A DNA stretch of 64,000 nucleotides from an uncultured Clostridia bacterium (GCA_947303185.1 CAMYXF010000006.1:112784-176783); one strand, 5' to 3'; shown: positions 54,321 to 63,514, counted from the stretch's first letter. Notes: generated by a model from the sequence alone, not told the origin. Made by a program: numbers and translations.

Positions 54321-54530
54321 TACGGCGAAAAGTACGGCTATGCCGTACTGACAACCGTATTAAAAGCCAAAAAAACTACAAAAATATGGCAAACGATACG
54401 GCTATGCCGTACTGACAGCCGTATTAAAAGCCCAAAATCCCATAAAAATACGGCAAACGATACGGTATAGCCGTATTACTTGCCGTATTGAATGCCGAAT
54501 TTAGTACCGTATTGCTGCCGTATCGAAACA
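54321..54530. repeat. 64-bp-period palindromic repeat, locus 2 (three units)
   Basis: Units start at 54321, 54385 and 54449, each exactly 64 bases apart. They share TACGGC, a short A-rich spacer, the palindromic core TACGGCTATGCCGTA (or TACGGTATAGCCGTA) and a trailing GCCGTATT. The third unit is extended with extra GCCGTATT/ACCGTATT blocks. Same family and orientation as at 41179 and 61937. It lies 3' of cysK and 5' of the HTH regulator. Confidence 0.88.
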
Positions 54531-54540
54531 GATTAAAGTA

Positions 54541-55473
54541 TCAGTCCTGGAACAATGGTGTTGAGAAATATCTCTCAGCTGTATCAGGAAGTACCGTAAC
54601 AACTGTCTTTCCCTTGCCGAGCTTCATTGCGAGTTTGATAGCGCAGGCAACGTTTGTGCCTGAAGAAATTCCGCACATCATGCCTTCCTCGCGAGCGAGT
54701 CTTCTTGATGTGTCGAGTGCCTCGTCGTCTGTAATGATGCAGATGTCATCGTAAACCTTCGTATCAAGGATTCCGGGAATAAGGCCGTCGCCGATGCCCA
54801 TCTGGACATGGGTTCCGATGCTTCCGCCGGAAAGGATTGCAGCGTTCTCAGGTTCAGCAGCCCAGATAACCGTGGAAGGGTTAGCTTCCTTCAAAGCGTG
54901 GCCGATACCTGTAATAGTGCCGCCGGTGCCGATTCCTGAGCAGAAACCGTCGATTACACGGCCGTCAACTGCCTCAAGGAGTTCCTTTGCCGTATATGCA
55001 TACTGTGCTTCTGTATTTGCGGGATTCTCAAACTGCTGGGGAATGAACACATTGGGATCTGATGCAGCGATCTCTTCTGCCTTGAGCCTGCAGTTTTCGA
55101 TGGCCTTGCCGATATCGCCGTCATCGTGGATGAGGATGACTTCGGCGCCATAGTGCTTAACGAGCATTGATCTCTCGTGGCTTACGGAGTCAGGCATAAC
55201 AATTATTGTTCTGTAACCCTTTACCGCACCAATAAGTGCAAGGCCGATTCCCTGGTTGCCGCTTGTAGGCTCAACGATAATGCTGTTCTTGCCCAGCTTG
55301 CCGTCTTTCTCGGCGTGCTCGATCATGTTGAGTGCCGTGCGCGTCTTGATAGAACCGCCGACATCAAGGCCTTCGTTCTTAACGAGAATGTCAGCTGCGC
55401 CCTCAGGTACTATGTGGTTTAGCTTAATGAGGGGTGTGTTACCGACAGCCTCAAGGATGTTGTTATAAACCAT
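54541..55473 (-). CDS. cysK: Cysteine synthase / O-acetylserine sulfhydrylase-like PLP enzyme
   Basis: 310 residues in the fold-type II PLP family. The PLP lysine is Lys43 (DVGGSIKTR), the phosphate and substrate loops are EPTSGNQGIGLALIG and GIGTGGTITGIG, and SSGTNVACAIKLA lies near the C-terminus. The usual motifs are NPGGSVKDR and TSGNTG; the small differences fit clostridial CysK variants but leave open a related activity. It makes cysteine from O-acetylserine and sulfide. GGAGA precedes the ATG. Confidence 0.88.
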   Translation of the reverse strand: MVYNNILEAVGNTPLIKLNHIVPEGAADILVKNEGLDVGGSIKTRTALNMIEHAEKDGKLGKNSIIVEPTSGNQGIGLALIGAVKGYRTIIVMPDSVSHERSMLVKHYGAEVILIHDDGDIGKAIENCRLKAEEIAASDPNVFIPQQFENPANTEAQYAYTAKELLEAVDGRVIDGFCSGIGTGGTITGIGHALKEANPSTVIWAAEPENAAILSGGSIGTHVQMGIGDGLIPGILDTKVYDDICIITDDEALDTSRRLAREEGMMCGISSGTNVACAIKLAMKLGKGKTVVTVLPDTAERYFSTPLFQD

Positions 55474-55556
55474 TAAAAAGTCTCCGCGTTATAGCCTAAT
55501 TTTATATACGCGACATATTATACTAGGTTTTTCTTATAACTGCAGATTAAATCAGA

Positions 55557-56489
55557 TTAAAAGTAATAGACGTACTGGAACATCTCGATGATCTCGCCGT
55601 CTGAATTGTATCTGGTTTCAACTACGACGTCGTCATCGGAGTTGTAGCTTTTTTCGACTACCTGGAAAACCGTTCCGTCAGACTTAAGAGAAGTCTTCTT
55701 TGTCATATTGCCTCTGGCATCGTATTCGTATTCGATCCAGCTCTGGATTCCGCCGTCAGCTCTGTGGAACTTCTCACAGGTCATGTTGCCTGCAGCATCG
55801 AATGTGAACTCAGACCAGTCAGTAAGCTCGCCGCCTCTGTAAGTGGTGGACTTTGTTATGTTGCCTGCTGCGTCGTACTCATATTCGTATCTGATCTCAT
55901 ATGTATCGCCGCTGTTGTCATTATGAACCTGCTTCGTGTGGTTGCCGTGATCGTCGTTCTCGAAATCAAGCCACTGTGTCTTGTTGCCTTTGTCATCGTA
56001 CTCAGTGTCCCTGATCATGAATCCGGAAGCATCGTATTCGTAAACATGCTGGTTTCCGTAAGATCCGTCGGGATTAACGTAGATCTTCTTGACCATGTTG
56101 CCCGCGGCATCGTAGCCATACATGTTGCCGCCCTGGCTTAAGCCGTCCTGACCGATCTTCATCTCGGCGATGAGGTTGCCTGATGCGTCATACTGGAACT
56201 TGTTGGTAAAACCGTTATCGCCCAGGCGCTGTTCTTCGACCATGTTGTTATTTACGTCATAGAGTCTGGTAGCGATGAGGTCGCCGTCAAAATAGATGCA
56301 GGCTGTCTTATACGCTTCAATGATCTCAGAAGATGTAGCTGTAGCTTCAGATACTGCTACGTCTGATGTCTCGAAAGAAAAATCCGAAGCAAAGGAATTT
56401 GCCGAAGATTCCGTGATTACTTTATTACATGCCGTAAAGCTTCCTGCCATTAAGGCAGCTGCCAATATTAAAACTAACTTCTTGTTCAT
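55557..56489 (-). CDS. YD/RHS-repeat lipoprotein
   Basis: 310 residues. The lipoprotein signal ends in SFTAC (Cys21). A Ser/Ala-rich stretch follows, then about ten YD-type repeats of the form YDASGNL/YDAAGNM-x-K, covering nearly the whole mature protein, for example FQYDASGNLIAEMKI and YEYDARGNMTKKT. It would be anchored to the outer face of the membrane. Short YD-repeat lipoproteins lack the toxin tip of Rhs polymorphic toxins, so a structural or carbohydrate-binding role is more likely. Function unknown. Confidence 0.82.
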   Translation of the reverse strand: MNKKLVLILAAALMAGSFTACNKVITESSANSFASDFSFETSDVAVSEATATSSEIIEAYKTACIYFDGDLIATRLYDVNNNMVEEQRLGDNGFTNKFQYDASGNLIAEMKIGQDGLSQGGNMYGYDAAGNMVKKIYVNPDGSYGNQHVYEYDASGFMIRDTEYDDKGNKTQWLDFENDDHGNHTKQVHNDNSGDTYEIRYEYEYDAAGNITKSTTYRGGELTDWSEFTFDAAGNMTCEKFHRADGGIQSWIEYEYDARGNMTKKTSLKSDGTVFQVVEKSYNSDDDVVVETRYNSDGEIIEMFQYVYYF

Positions 56490-56623
56490 AACACTCTCTG
56501 GGGTTACTTCAGACCGCGCATTTCGAAGGATGACAAGTAACCCATTGTTTTTATCGCGATCCCCCTGTCCTTCGCCTACTAATACTATCAGACTATCAGC
56601 GGGAATGATATTAAATTTTTCAT

Positions 56624-58336
56624 TTAGGTGTGCTGTCTGTAGAGCAGATACCAGGTGACGTCTCTGTCAAATATGTAGTTCTTGTCCTTGAACCAGTATT
56701 CATTATCACCGTCTTTTACAGCATCATTGGGGAAGCAGGCTTCGGATGCCAGGATGACAGGGTTCTCATTCTCGATCTCAGAATCATTAGCGAGATCGGC
56801 GGTACCATATGTGATACATTCTGCGTTCGGGTAGAAATACTTCGCGTAATCTCCCATGTTGGTCTGCAGGCCGTTGTCCGTATACACGACGATGTTAAAG
56901 CTGTCATTTATGGAAAGACCTTCAGTCTTAATGGTTTTCCTTATTTCAGGGATCAGGTATCTGATCGAGACGATATTTCCGATGTACCTGAATGAATAAT
57001 TCACCTGGCAGAAGTTATAGAATCCGCAGATAAGCGTAAAGAGGAACAGTATAGCGACTGTTCTTTTGCGCATCCTGATATTGTGCTTTTGGATAAGTCT
57101 CATTACCGCTATGAATCCCGCGATGATGAATACAGGGACAATTATCATGAATCTCTGTGCAAGATGTTCCTTTCCGTAGGTCGTCACGCCCTTTAAATAC
57201 GAAGAGATAAATACGACTCCCAGCATCCATCCGGAGAGGATAACATCGTAGATCTTAAGCTGGCCCAGGAACGAGAACAGCAGATAGATGACGAACGCGC
57301 CGGCAAAGAATCCTAAGAAACGGACGTTGCGCTCATGGATAAACGCGTCAACGGAAGATATCAGTACGTTCTTTATGGAAGCGTCCTCGCCTATTGTCGT
57401 GATCCTGTCTCCCCTTCCGAAAACAACGGTCGCAACAAAGAATGTGATCACGTTAACGACTGCCAATATCTCCAGGAAAAGCATCGACTTCTTAAACTTG
57501 ATCTCAGGAGTAATTCCTGAAGCCTTTTTCCAATATCCGAAAATATAAAGCACAAGGAAGAATACGGTCAGCGCCCATGACGCAAGACCCGTCGTATAAG
57601 AATCCGCAAGGAATGAACCTGTCCATGCAAGAGCCAGGACAGTCAGTATGTCAGGCTTTCTGACAAGCCTCATGAAGACGCTTGCAGCAATGAGAGTGAA
57701 TGCTACCGGTATAAAAGCCTGTTCGAAATTCCTGTAGTACTCCGTGATAAACGGGAAAACAAGGAACGATCCGACAGGTATCAACGCCAGAAGTTCGTCG
57801 CACTTAAAATGCTCTGTTACCCACTTTCTTAATTCGATATAGATTGATGCAAGACCAATAAGGAAAGGGACTGCAAATCCCAGATGAAGGCAAAAAACGC
57901 TCCTTCCGAATAACACTGACGGAATGGCAGCAAGAAGATACTGTCTGTTCGGATAACCTAAGAAACCCTTTCCTGTGTATCCCCAGTCAGGAAGGGCAAA
58001 GGAATCCAGTCCGGCACTTGCCTGGACGCATGAATCCGGGTTGATGTCAGATACGGCCAGATTCCCTATGCATGAGATAAATATCGCAAGCAGGACCGCA
58101 AAACACAAAAGGGCAATGAACTTCTTTTCCTTAATGTCTCTGATCACCTGTTTTACGGCATTAAAGAGAAACACACCCAGAAGCAAAATGCCTTCAGCCA
58201 GCCATATCCTAGAAGCAATGACAGACAGCACTCCGCCAAATGCATAGGCAAGGACTTCAAGGACGGAAGCAGCCAAAAGGAAAACAGCCGCTCCGATGTA
58301 TTTGATCTTTAAATCGGCCTTTAGCTTATCAATCAC
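56624..58336 (-). CDS. GT-C-like polytopic membrane protein
   Basis: 570 residues from a GTG start (GGAG lies 7 bases upstream). About 11-13 membrane helices, with an exposed loop after the third containing SDINPDSCVQAS and DWGYTGKGFLGYPNRQYLLA, similar in placement to the active-site loop of PMT/ArnT-like glycosyltransferases, and a C-terminal soluble stretch (NIVVYTDNGLQTN, YWFKDKNYIFDRDV). The overall plan resembles the 949-residue protein at 4.1 kb without its acidic insert. It starts 27 bases after the 212-residue gene, likely one transcript. Confidence 0.7.
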   Translation of the reverse strand: MIDKLKADLKIKYIGAAVFLLAASVLEVLAYAFGGVLSVIASRIWLAEGILLLGVFLFNAVKQVIRDIKEKKFIALLCFAVLLAIFISCIGNLAVSDINPDSCVQASAGLDSFALPDWGYTGKGFLGYPNRQYLLAAIPSVLFGRSVFCLHLGFAVPFLIGLASIYIELRKWVTEHFKCDELLALIPVGSFLVFPFITEYYRNFEQAFIPVAFTLIAASVFMRLVRKPDILTVLALAWTGSFLADSYTTGLASWALTVFFLVLYIFGYWKKASGITPEIKFKKSMLFLEILAVVNVITFFVATVVFGRGDRITTIGEDASIKNVLISSVDAFIHERNVRFLGFFAGAFVIYLLFSFLGQLKIYDVILSGWMLGVVFISSYLKGVTTYGKEHLAQRFMIIVPVFIIAGFIAVMRLIQKHNIRMRKRTVAILFLFTLICGFYNFCQVNYSFRYIGNIVSIRYLIPEIRKTIKTEGLSINDSFNIVVYTDNGLQTNMGDYAKYFYPNAECITYGTADLANDSEIENENPVILASEACFPNDAVKDGDNEYWFKDKNYIFDRDVTWYLLYRQHT

Positions 58337-58363
58337 CTTTTTTCTCCATGCCCGATTTCTTAA

Positions 58364-59002
58364 TCAGAATGCAAAAGCTGTAATGATCTCAAAGAAGATG
58401 CAGTATAACGTACCTACAACCAATACGATATCAAACCATAGATTCTGTTCGTATCTGTGAAGGATAAAGAGAAGCAAACATATGATGGCTATAGCGCCGG
58501 CCAAAATGATTGTGAATTCCAACACAACATTAAAACTGGCCATTTTATTGCTGCTGAACCTGTCACTCTTCAACTCATCAGGAGAAAAGCTCTTAACATA
58601 ATTTATGTATTCTTCGTAAGATAACTGCTTTCTGCCATAGAAATATTCAGCATCGTCGCCTTCAAACCTCAGGTTGGTTGTAGGAAAGTCCTCAACAGTC
58701 CGGCTGCCGTAGATCACGGTACATACACCATCGTGGGGGCCGTATGCATATACTTCATATTCGCCTCCGTATAGAAGCAGATTCTTCGTATCAGAAAAAT
58801 CTACAGAAGAGATCTTTTCGAAGTGCTCAACACTGTCATACCAGGCATCCTGATCCATGGCAAGTATCGTCGTTGCTCTGTAGCGGAAATAATATTCGCC
58901 TTCGAGATACTTGTTATAAGAGTCACGCTTGGTGAAAAAGTAGTCTGATATTGAAAAAATCAAACTGGTGATGATGATAACAAAAGCAATTTTTCTCCAC
59001 AT
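58364..59002 (-). CDS. Membrane protein of unknown function
   Basis: 212 residues: one N-terminal membrane helix, an extracellular-looking domain of about 120 residues (YFRYRATTILAMDQDAW, GGEYEVYAYGPHDGVC), and two C-terminal helices separated by a short basic turn. AAGGAGA precedes the ATG. It is co-transcribed with the GT-C-like gene just downstream and may work with it. Family not recognised. Confidence 0.65.
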   Translation of the reverse strand: MWRKIAFVIIITSLIFSISDYFFTKRDSYNKYLEGEYYFRYRATTILAMDQDAWYDSVEHFEKISSVDFSDTKNLLLYGGEYEVYAYGPHDGVCTVIYGSRTVEDFPTTNLRFEGDDAEYFYGRKQLSYEEYINYVKSFSPDELKSDRFSSNKMASFNVVLEFTIILAGAIAIICLLLFILHRYEQNLWFDIVLVVGTLYCIFFEIITAFAF

Positions 59003-59090
59003 ATAATCTATCTCCTTAAATCCAAGAAAATAATAACACGATTTTCAAAGATAATTTATATGTGTTGCTATGGACAGTTTACATAAACCG

Positions 59091-60344
59091 CTAGGCCGGA
59101 TCTTCACTGCCGGTGTCCTTGGCAACCCCTGTAACGCTAATTGAGTCTATTTCTCTGGACAAAATTACTATCGTCTCGATCTTATCCGTCCACGGGAACA
59201 TGTCCACGGGCTCAGCGATCTGAGGTTCATAGCCCTGCGCGACAAAACCCTTGAGATCTCTTGCAAGAGTCTCAGGACAGCATGAGATATATACGATCTT
59301 TTCAGGCTTTAGCTTGCCGCATGCCCTGATGTATTTAAGCGTAGTTCCGGCTCTCGTAGGATCCAGGATCACGCAGTCGATCTTGGCATCGGTCTTGGCA
59401 AGTCTTTCCATGTATTCGGTAGCATCTGCATGCACGAAAGAAGCATTCCCGATTTTGTTTATTGAAGTATTCTTGAGAGCGTCTTTATATGCTGCTTCCT
59501 TGATCTCGACACCGGTTATGCTGCCGACGTGATCGGCGAATGAAAGTGTCGTAGAACCGGTTCCGCAGTATGTGTCGATGCAGACCTCATCGCCTTTGAA
59601 ATCAGCAAGTCTTATGGCTTCAGAATAAAGGATCTCAGCCTGCTCGTGATTGGACTGCATGAATGAATCGGCAGACACCCTGAACTTCTTTCCGAGAATG
59701 ACATCTGTTATGTATCCGTTGCCCGTAACCTTCTTAACTTCATCGCTTCCCAATATCATGGAGTCGTGACGTCTGTTGACGTTTATCAGAAGCGTTGTTA
59801 TCTCAGGATGGCGCTTTAAAAGTTCATCGGTAAAGATCTTCTTTTTCTTGAAGTATGTGCTGCCGATAACGAGCACCACCATGACTTCACCTGTGGCATC
59901 AGCAGTCCTTACGAGGACTCTTCTTAAGTCACCGATGTTCTTGGTCTCGTTATAAATGCTGATCTTGAACTTCTCTGCGATGTCGGCGCAGTCCCTGATA
60001 ATTGAAGAAGCGATCTGGTTCTCGATAAGGCAAGAATCGACTTCAACGATTCGATGGGAGCTTGCTTCATAGGGACCGCAGATGACATGTCCGTTTCTGA
60101 GTTTCTTGAATCCGGAATGCACCTTGTTGCGGTAGTAAAGAGGCTGGTCGCAATAGTAGATCGGCAGGACTTCGCAGTAAGAAGAGACGAGTCTTTTTAC
60201 CCTTTTATCTTTTGCCTGTGCCTGCTCGAAATAGCTTCTTCCGGCATAAGAACAACTGCCGCAGAGCTTTGCCACGGGACACTTGTTGCGGACGGCCAGA
60301 GCTTTGGTCATCCTGGTCTTGTCAGTCTCTTTCGGGGACTCCAT
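59091..60344 (-). CDS. 23S rRNA (uracil-C5)-methyltransferase, RumA/TrmA family
   Basis: 417 residues. An N-terminal [4Fe-4S]-type cysteine set (NKCPVAKLCGSCSY) precedes the SAM-dependent methyltransferase core: DTYCGTGSTTLSFA, GVEIKEAAYKDA, ILDPTRAG and the nucleophile region YISCCPETLARDL, which carries the catalytic Cys. It lacks an N-terminal TRAM domain, as some Firmicutes members do. It methylates uridine in rRNA or tRNA; the exact position cannot be told. Its ATG overlaps the folD stop by one base. Confidence 0.9.
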   Translation of the reverse strand: MESPKETDKTRMTKALAVRNKCPVAKLCGSCSYAGRSYFEQAQAKDKRVKRLVSSYCEVLPIYYCDQPLYYRNKVHSGFKKLRNGHVICGPYEASSHRIVEVDSCLIENQIASSIIRDCADIAEKFKISIYNETKNIGDLRRVLVRTADATGEVMVVLVIGSTYFKKKKIFTDELLKRHPEITTLLINVNRRHDSMILGSDEVKKVTGNGYITDVILGKKFRVSADSFMQSNHEQAEILYSEAIRLADFKGDEVCIDTYCGTGSTTLSFADHVGSITGVEIKEAAYKDALKNTSINKIGNASFVHADATEYMERLAKTDAKIDCVILDPTRAGTTLKYIRACGKLKPEKIVYISCCPETLARDLKGFVAQGYEPQIAEPVDMFPWTDKIETIVILSREIDSISVTGVAKDTGSEDPA

Positions 60345-61189
60345 CAGGCCTGCCTTTCAGCGTTTACGACAACGTGCTTCAAAAGGATCGCTGTCGTGAT
60401 AGATCCTACTCCTCCCGGTACCGGTGTGACTGCTTCAGCAATCTCGGATACCTTATCGTAATCAACGTCACCGCAGAGCTTGCCTTCCTCATCGACATTC
60501 ATTCCTACGTCGATAACGATCTGGCCTTCCCTTACGTAATTCTCATTAATGATCTTTGCAACGCCACAGCATGCAACGATGATGTCTGCACGCTTGCACT
60601 CTTCTTCGGTATTTACAGTCTTTGTGTGGCATACGGTAACTGTTGCATTGGCTGTTGTGAGCAAAAGCGCAACGGGCTTGCCGATAACGAGGCTTCTTCC
60701 GACAACAGTAACCTTCTTGCCCTTTGTCTCGATCTGATAGTGCCTGATAAGCTCCATTACTGCTTCAGCTGTACAAGGCGCGCTGCAGTCACGTACTCCC
60801 GCAAGACAGTCTTCCATGTTGCGGATGTCCATGAAATCAACGTCCTTACCCGGATCGATAGTTCTTCTCATGTGCTCATCGCTAAGTCCCTTGGGCAGAG
60901 GTCTGAACACAAGGATTCCGTGAACCTTGGGATCGTTATTGATCGAATCAAAAGTCTTGTCGAGTTCTTCCTGTGATACGCCTGCATCAAGCTCTGTTAC
61001 CTCAACTGCAACATCGATCGTACCGAAGCGCTTAAGCACGCCTCTTTCATAAGCGAGGTCGTCTTCTCTCTGACCAACTCTCAATATAGCAAGCTTGGGC
61101 TCTGTACCCTTAGCCTTCAATGCATCAACTCTTATCTTGAGATCAGCCATGATCTCGTCTGCAACTTCTTTGCCGCCCAGTCTTCTCAT
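60344..61189 (-). CDS. folD: FolD-family methylene-THF dehydrogenase, probably lacking cyclohydrolase activity
   Basis: 281 residues, normal length. The Rossmann part is typical (VTVVGRSLVIGKPVALLL, VTPVPGGVGSITTAIL). The active-site region differs from bifunctional FolD: the Tyr is kept (Tyr47, DDLAYERG) but the catalytic Lys five positions into the motif is Val51, the Ser before it is Asp, and the Gln of ILVQLPLP is Phe95 (GILVFRPLP). Those residues are required for cyclohydrolase chemistry. The adjacent upstream gene encodes FchA, which can supply that step. It should oxidise methylene-THF in the cytoplasm. Confidence 0.9.
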   Translation of the reverse strand: MRRLGGKEVADEIMADLKIRVDALKAKGTEPKLAILRVGQREDDLAYERGVLKRFGTIDVAVEVTELDAGVSQEELDKTFDSINNDPKVHGILVFRPLPKGLSDEHMRRTIDPGKDVDFMDIRNMEDCLAGVRDCSAPCTAEAVMELIRHYQIETKGKKVTVVGRSLVIGKPVALLLTTANATVTVCHTKTVNTEEECKRADIIVACCGVAKIINENYVREGQIVIDVGMNVDEEGKLCGDVDYDKVSEIAEAVTPVPGGVGSITTAILLKHVVVNAERQA

Positions 61190-61194
61190 ATCAA

Positions 61195-61812
61195 TTACCC
61201 GCCGATCAGAATCGTTTTTACCTGGCTGTAAACCTTGTCACAGATCTCAGTTGTCTGTGCAACGAGATCGTCAGTTCTCTTGTTAAGGTCTTCAGCATAT
61301 GCCCTGTCCTTCATGGACTTTGTGTTGATGTAAACATTCATTGCAGCGCCCTTGGCAGCCGTGCTGCATGCAGCAGCGGCAACACCTACGTCACTGATTG
61401 CAAGTCTTGAGCCGATAACTGCAAGACGTGCAAGAACGAGTGCTGTCTCGTAAGCCTTTTCGACAACTTCGAAAGGAGCGGTGCTTGCGTCCTTCAGAAC
61501 GCCTTCAAGGATCTCATCTCTGCCTTCCTGATCCTTGGGAATCGAGTAAGCCTTTGCGAGGGGCTCGAAAACCTCCTCATCCTTCTTGCCCAATGCCTCA
61601 AACTCTTTTACAAGTGAGCCGCACTTTGCGATCGCAACTTCGATCTCTTCCTGGTATTCAGCGTACTTCTTCTTGCCGCTCGTAAGGTTACCAACCATTG
61701 AGCCCAATGCTGCAGCGATGGCGCCGCATACTGCTGAAGCTCCGCCGCCGCCCGGTGTGGGAGCGCCTGAAGCAAGTTCTGTAAGGAATACGTCTACTGT
61801 TCTATTTTCCAT
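61195..61812 (-). CDS. fchA: Methenyl-THF cyclohydrolase / formimino-THF cyclodeaminase family protein
   Basis: 205 residues in the FTCD_C/FchA family: TELASGAPTPGGGGASAVCGA is the folate-binding N-terminus, ALGSMVGNLTSGKKKYAEY follows, and AAAACSTAAKGAAMNVYIN is the conserved helix. Clostridial FchA converts methenyl-THF and formyl-THF. It starts the fchA-folD-rumA operon (five-base gap to folD, then one-base overlap). GGAG precedes the ATG. The partner FolD looks cyclohydrolase-deficient, which explains the pairing. Confidence 0.92.
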   Translation of the reverse strand: MENRTVDVFLTELASGAPTPGGGGASAVCGAIAAALGSMVGNLTSGKKKYAEYQEEIEVAIAKCGSLVKEFEALGKKDEEVFEPLAKAYSIPKDQEGRDEILEGVLKDASTAPFEVVEKAYETALVLARLAVIGSRLAISDVGVAAAACSTAAKGAAMNVYINTKSMKDRAYAEDLNKRTDDLVAQTTEICDKVYSQVKTILIGG

Positions 61813-61936
61813 GGTAATTACTCCGTTTAACTTATTAACTCATATATTTTACCTGACTTATATATGAATACAATTAGCACCTTCCCCATACTATCAGCGT
61901 TGAAAGGGATATGTTTTCGATTCCTCTGATAAAAAG

Positions 61937-62055
61937 TCAGGCTAAATGTCAGGCTATAGCCGTATTTTTTGCCGTACTTTTTTTCTTGCCGGCCCGAAAA
62001 TCAGGCTAAAAGTCAGGCTATAGCCGTACTTTTAGCCGTACTTTTCGCAAGCCTG
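61937..62055. repeat. 64-bp-period palindromic repeat, locus 3 (two units)
   Basis: Units start at 61937 and 62001, 64 bases apart. The left half-sites have changed from TACGGC to TCAGGC, but the core CAGGCTATAGCCGTA and trailing TAGCCGTACTTTT are kept, in the same orientation as the other two loci. It lies 3' of the NlpC/P60 gene and 5' of fchA, immediately before the terminator of the former. Confidence 0.82.
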
Positions 62056-62061
62056 ATAACT

Positions 62062-62092
62062 AAAAAAGGCTGCCCCGTCAGGAACAGCCTTC
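62062..62092 (-). terminator. Intrinsic terminator of the NlpC/P60 gene
   Basis: On the minus strand AAGGCTGTTCC-TGAC-GGGGCAGCCTT forms a stem with one mismatch, followed by TTTTAG. Confidence 0.8.
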
Positions 62093-62096
62093 GTAA

Positions 62097-63389
62097 TTAC
62101 TGGATTATTCGTTTGATGTCCATGATTCCCATCATGTCGAGGTTACCGTATACAACCTGGCCTCTGGTGGACGATGCGTGGATTACCGTACCGTCTCCGA
62201 CGTATATCGCAACGTGACCGCAGTAGGTTCCGTAGTCGTAACAGATAACGTCACCGGGCTTTAGGTCTTCTCTCGGAACGCTGACGCCTGAGTAGTACAT
62301 GATCGAGGTAGCACCATGAGGAACGGATACACCGACCTGAGCGTAGCAGTACATTACGAGACCTGAACAGTCGATGCCGCTTGAGTCGGAACCTGCGAAA
62401 ACATAAGGTACGCCGAGCATCGATTCTGCGATGGATACGATACTCTCACCGTTACAGCCGGTGATCTGTGGGAGTGTTCTCGGGTTGCCGTAAGACCTGC
62501 CGCCACCGCCCGAACTTGAAGAAGATCTCGGATAAGGTGTAGGCGTAGGTGTGGGTGTCGGCGGCGGATTCGTTGTCGTGTAAGACTTATAAACGTATCC
62601 TGTATAACCGCTTACTGTTGTAACCTTGTACCACTTGTCGCCGACGATAGCGCTGCAGTAGAGCTTCTCGTCCTGGCCTGCAACACAGACTTCATCTGCG
62701 GATGTGGAAGGCTCTTCTCTTACGATGAGACCGTCCGTATCAACCCAGACTGTTCTGTCGACTTCGATTGAAAGCATTGTGTCCTGGATGGAACCTGTAA
62801 GAACGTAACCTTCCTTACCGTCCTCAGTCTCGATTCTTGACCATGTGTCACCGACACCTGTTCGTGTGACCTGCTGGCCAAGGTGGAGTGATACGAGAGT
62901 TCTCGAATCCATGTCGGGAATCTCTTTGAGGATGGACTGGTTAGCTCTTACATAATAAGTGGTGTTGTCAGCAGCGAAGCACTCGGGATCCAAAAGCTCG
63001 ATGGGGAGATTGGAACTGTCGTACTGCTGGTAGACAACATACTTCGGAATATCTTTGTAGCTTACGGGAGCACAGACTTCAGTAACCTCTGTAGGATCTG
63101 TTGTGACCGCGGGATCTGAAGGATCTGTGGGAGCAGGCGTGGAAACAACTTCAGCACTTACGAGCTGGTCGGCGCTGCTTACGAGAGCCCAGTCTTCGAT
63201 AACGACTTCACCCGTGTGGATCTGGGTCGTGCCGAAAACCTGTTCATACGCATGGGAAACGATCATAGCAGGAGTCATGCCTTCACGAAGGCCTATGGGC
63301 AGGCATATTACCGGGAGGGCTGCAAAGAAACCCGTAGCGATAGCCAGTATGCTCTGCTTTCTGTTATGTTTTAAAACTGTTTTCCTCAT
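62097..63389 (-). CDS. SH3b-NlpC/P60 cell-wall endopeptidase
   Basis: 430 residues from the ATG at 63389 (GGAG upstream); the longer frame to 63518 crosses a palindrome and adds an unlikely N-terminus. After a membrane/signal segment (11-32) and a Thr/Pro-rich linker there are two SH3b-like domains (VTRTGVGDTWSRIETEDGK; IVREEPSTSADEVC), a Pro/Thr linker, and the NlpC/P60 domain with catalytic Cys in IDCSGLVMYC and His in GHVAIYVG and HASS. It cleaves peptidoglycan peptide stems outside the cell. Confidence 0.92.
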   Translation of the reverse strand: MRKTVLKHNRKQSILAIATGFFAALPVICLPIGLREGMTPAMIVSHAYEQVFGTTQIHTGEVVIEDWALVSSADQLVSAEVVSTPAPTDPSDPAVTTDPTEVTEVCAPVSYKDIPKYVVYQQYDSSNLPIELLDPECFAADNTTYYVRANQSILKEIPDMDSRTLVSLHLGQQVTRTGVGDTWSRIETEDGKEGYVLTGSIQDTMLSIEVDRTVWVDTDGLIVREEPSTSADEVCVAGQDEKLYCSAIVGDKWYKVTTVSGYTGYVYKSYTTTNPPPTPTPTPTPYPRSSSSSGGGGRSYGNPRTLPQITGCNGESIVSIAESMLGVPYVFAGSDSSGIDCSGLVMYCYAQVGVSVPHGATSIMYYSGVSVPREDLKPGDVICYDYGTYCGHVAIYVGDGTVIHASSTRGQVVYGNLDMMGIMDIKRIIQ

Positions 63390-63414
63390 ATATCTCCATG
63401 CCCTATAAACGCGA

Positions 63415-63431
63415 TTGTATAGATTATACAA
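63415..63431 (-). promoter_or_regulatory. Short palindrome / -10-like element before the NlpC/P60 gene
   Basis: TTGTATA-GAT-TATACAA is a perfect inverted repeat with a 3-base centre, 26 bases before the start codon. On the minus strand it contains TATAAT at 63428-63423. It could be the promoter's -10, an operator, or both. Confidence 0.4.
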
Positions 63432-63514
63432 CCGAACGGCGGGCTTTTTGCGGCAATTTATGGGCGTGCCGGGACTCAAATGTCCGTAAACATGCCGAAA
63501 ATTAGCTCTGCATA

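Noticed and set aside
54321..54530. CRISPR array
   Set aside because: Only three degenerate units, no spacers, a palindromic core and no cas genes nearby.
55557..56489. Rhs polymorphic toxin
   Set aside because: No toxin tip, no immunity gene and a short lipoprotein-type product.
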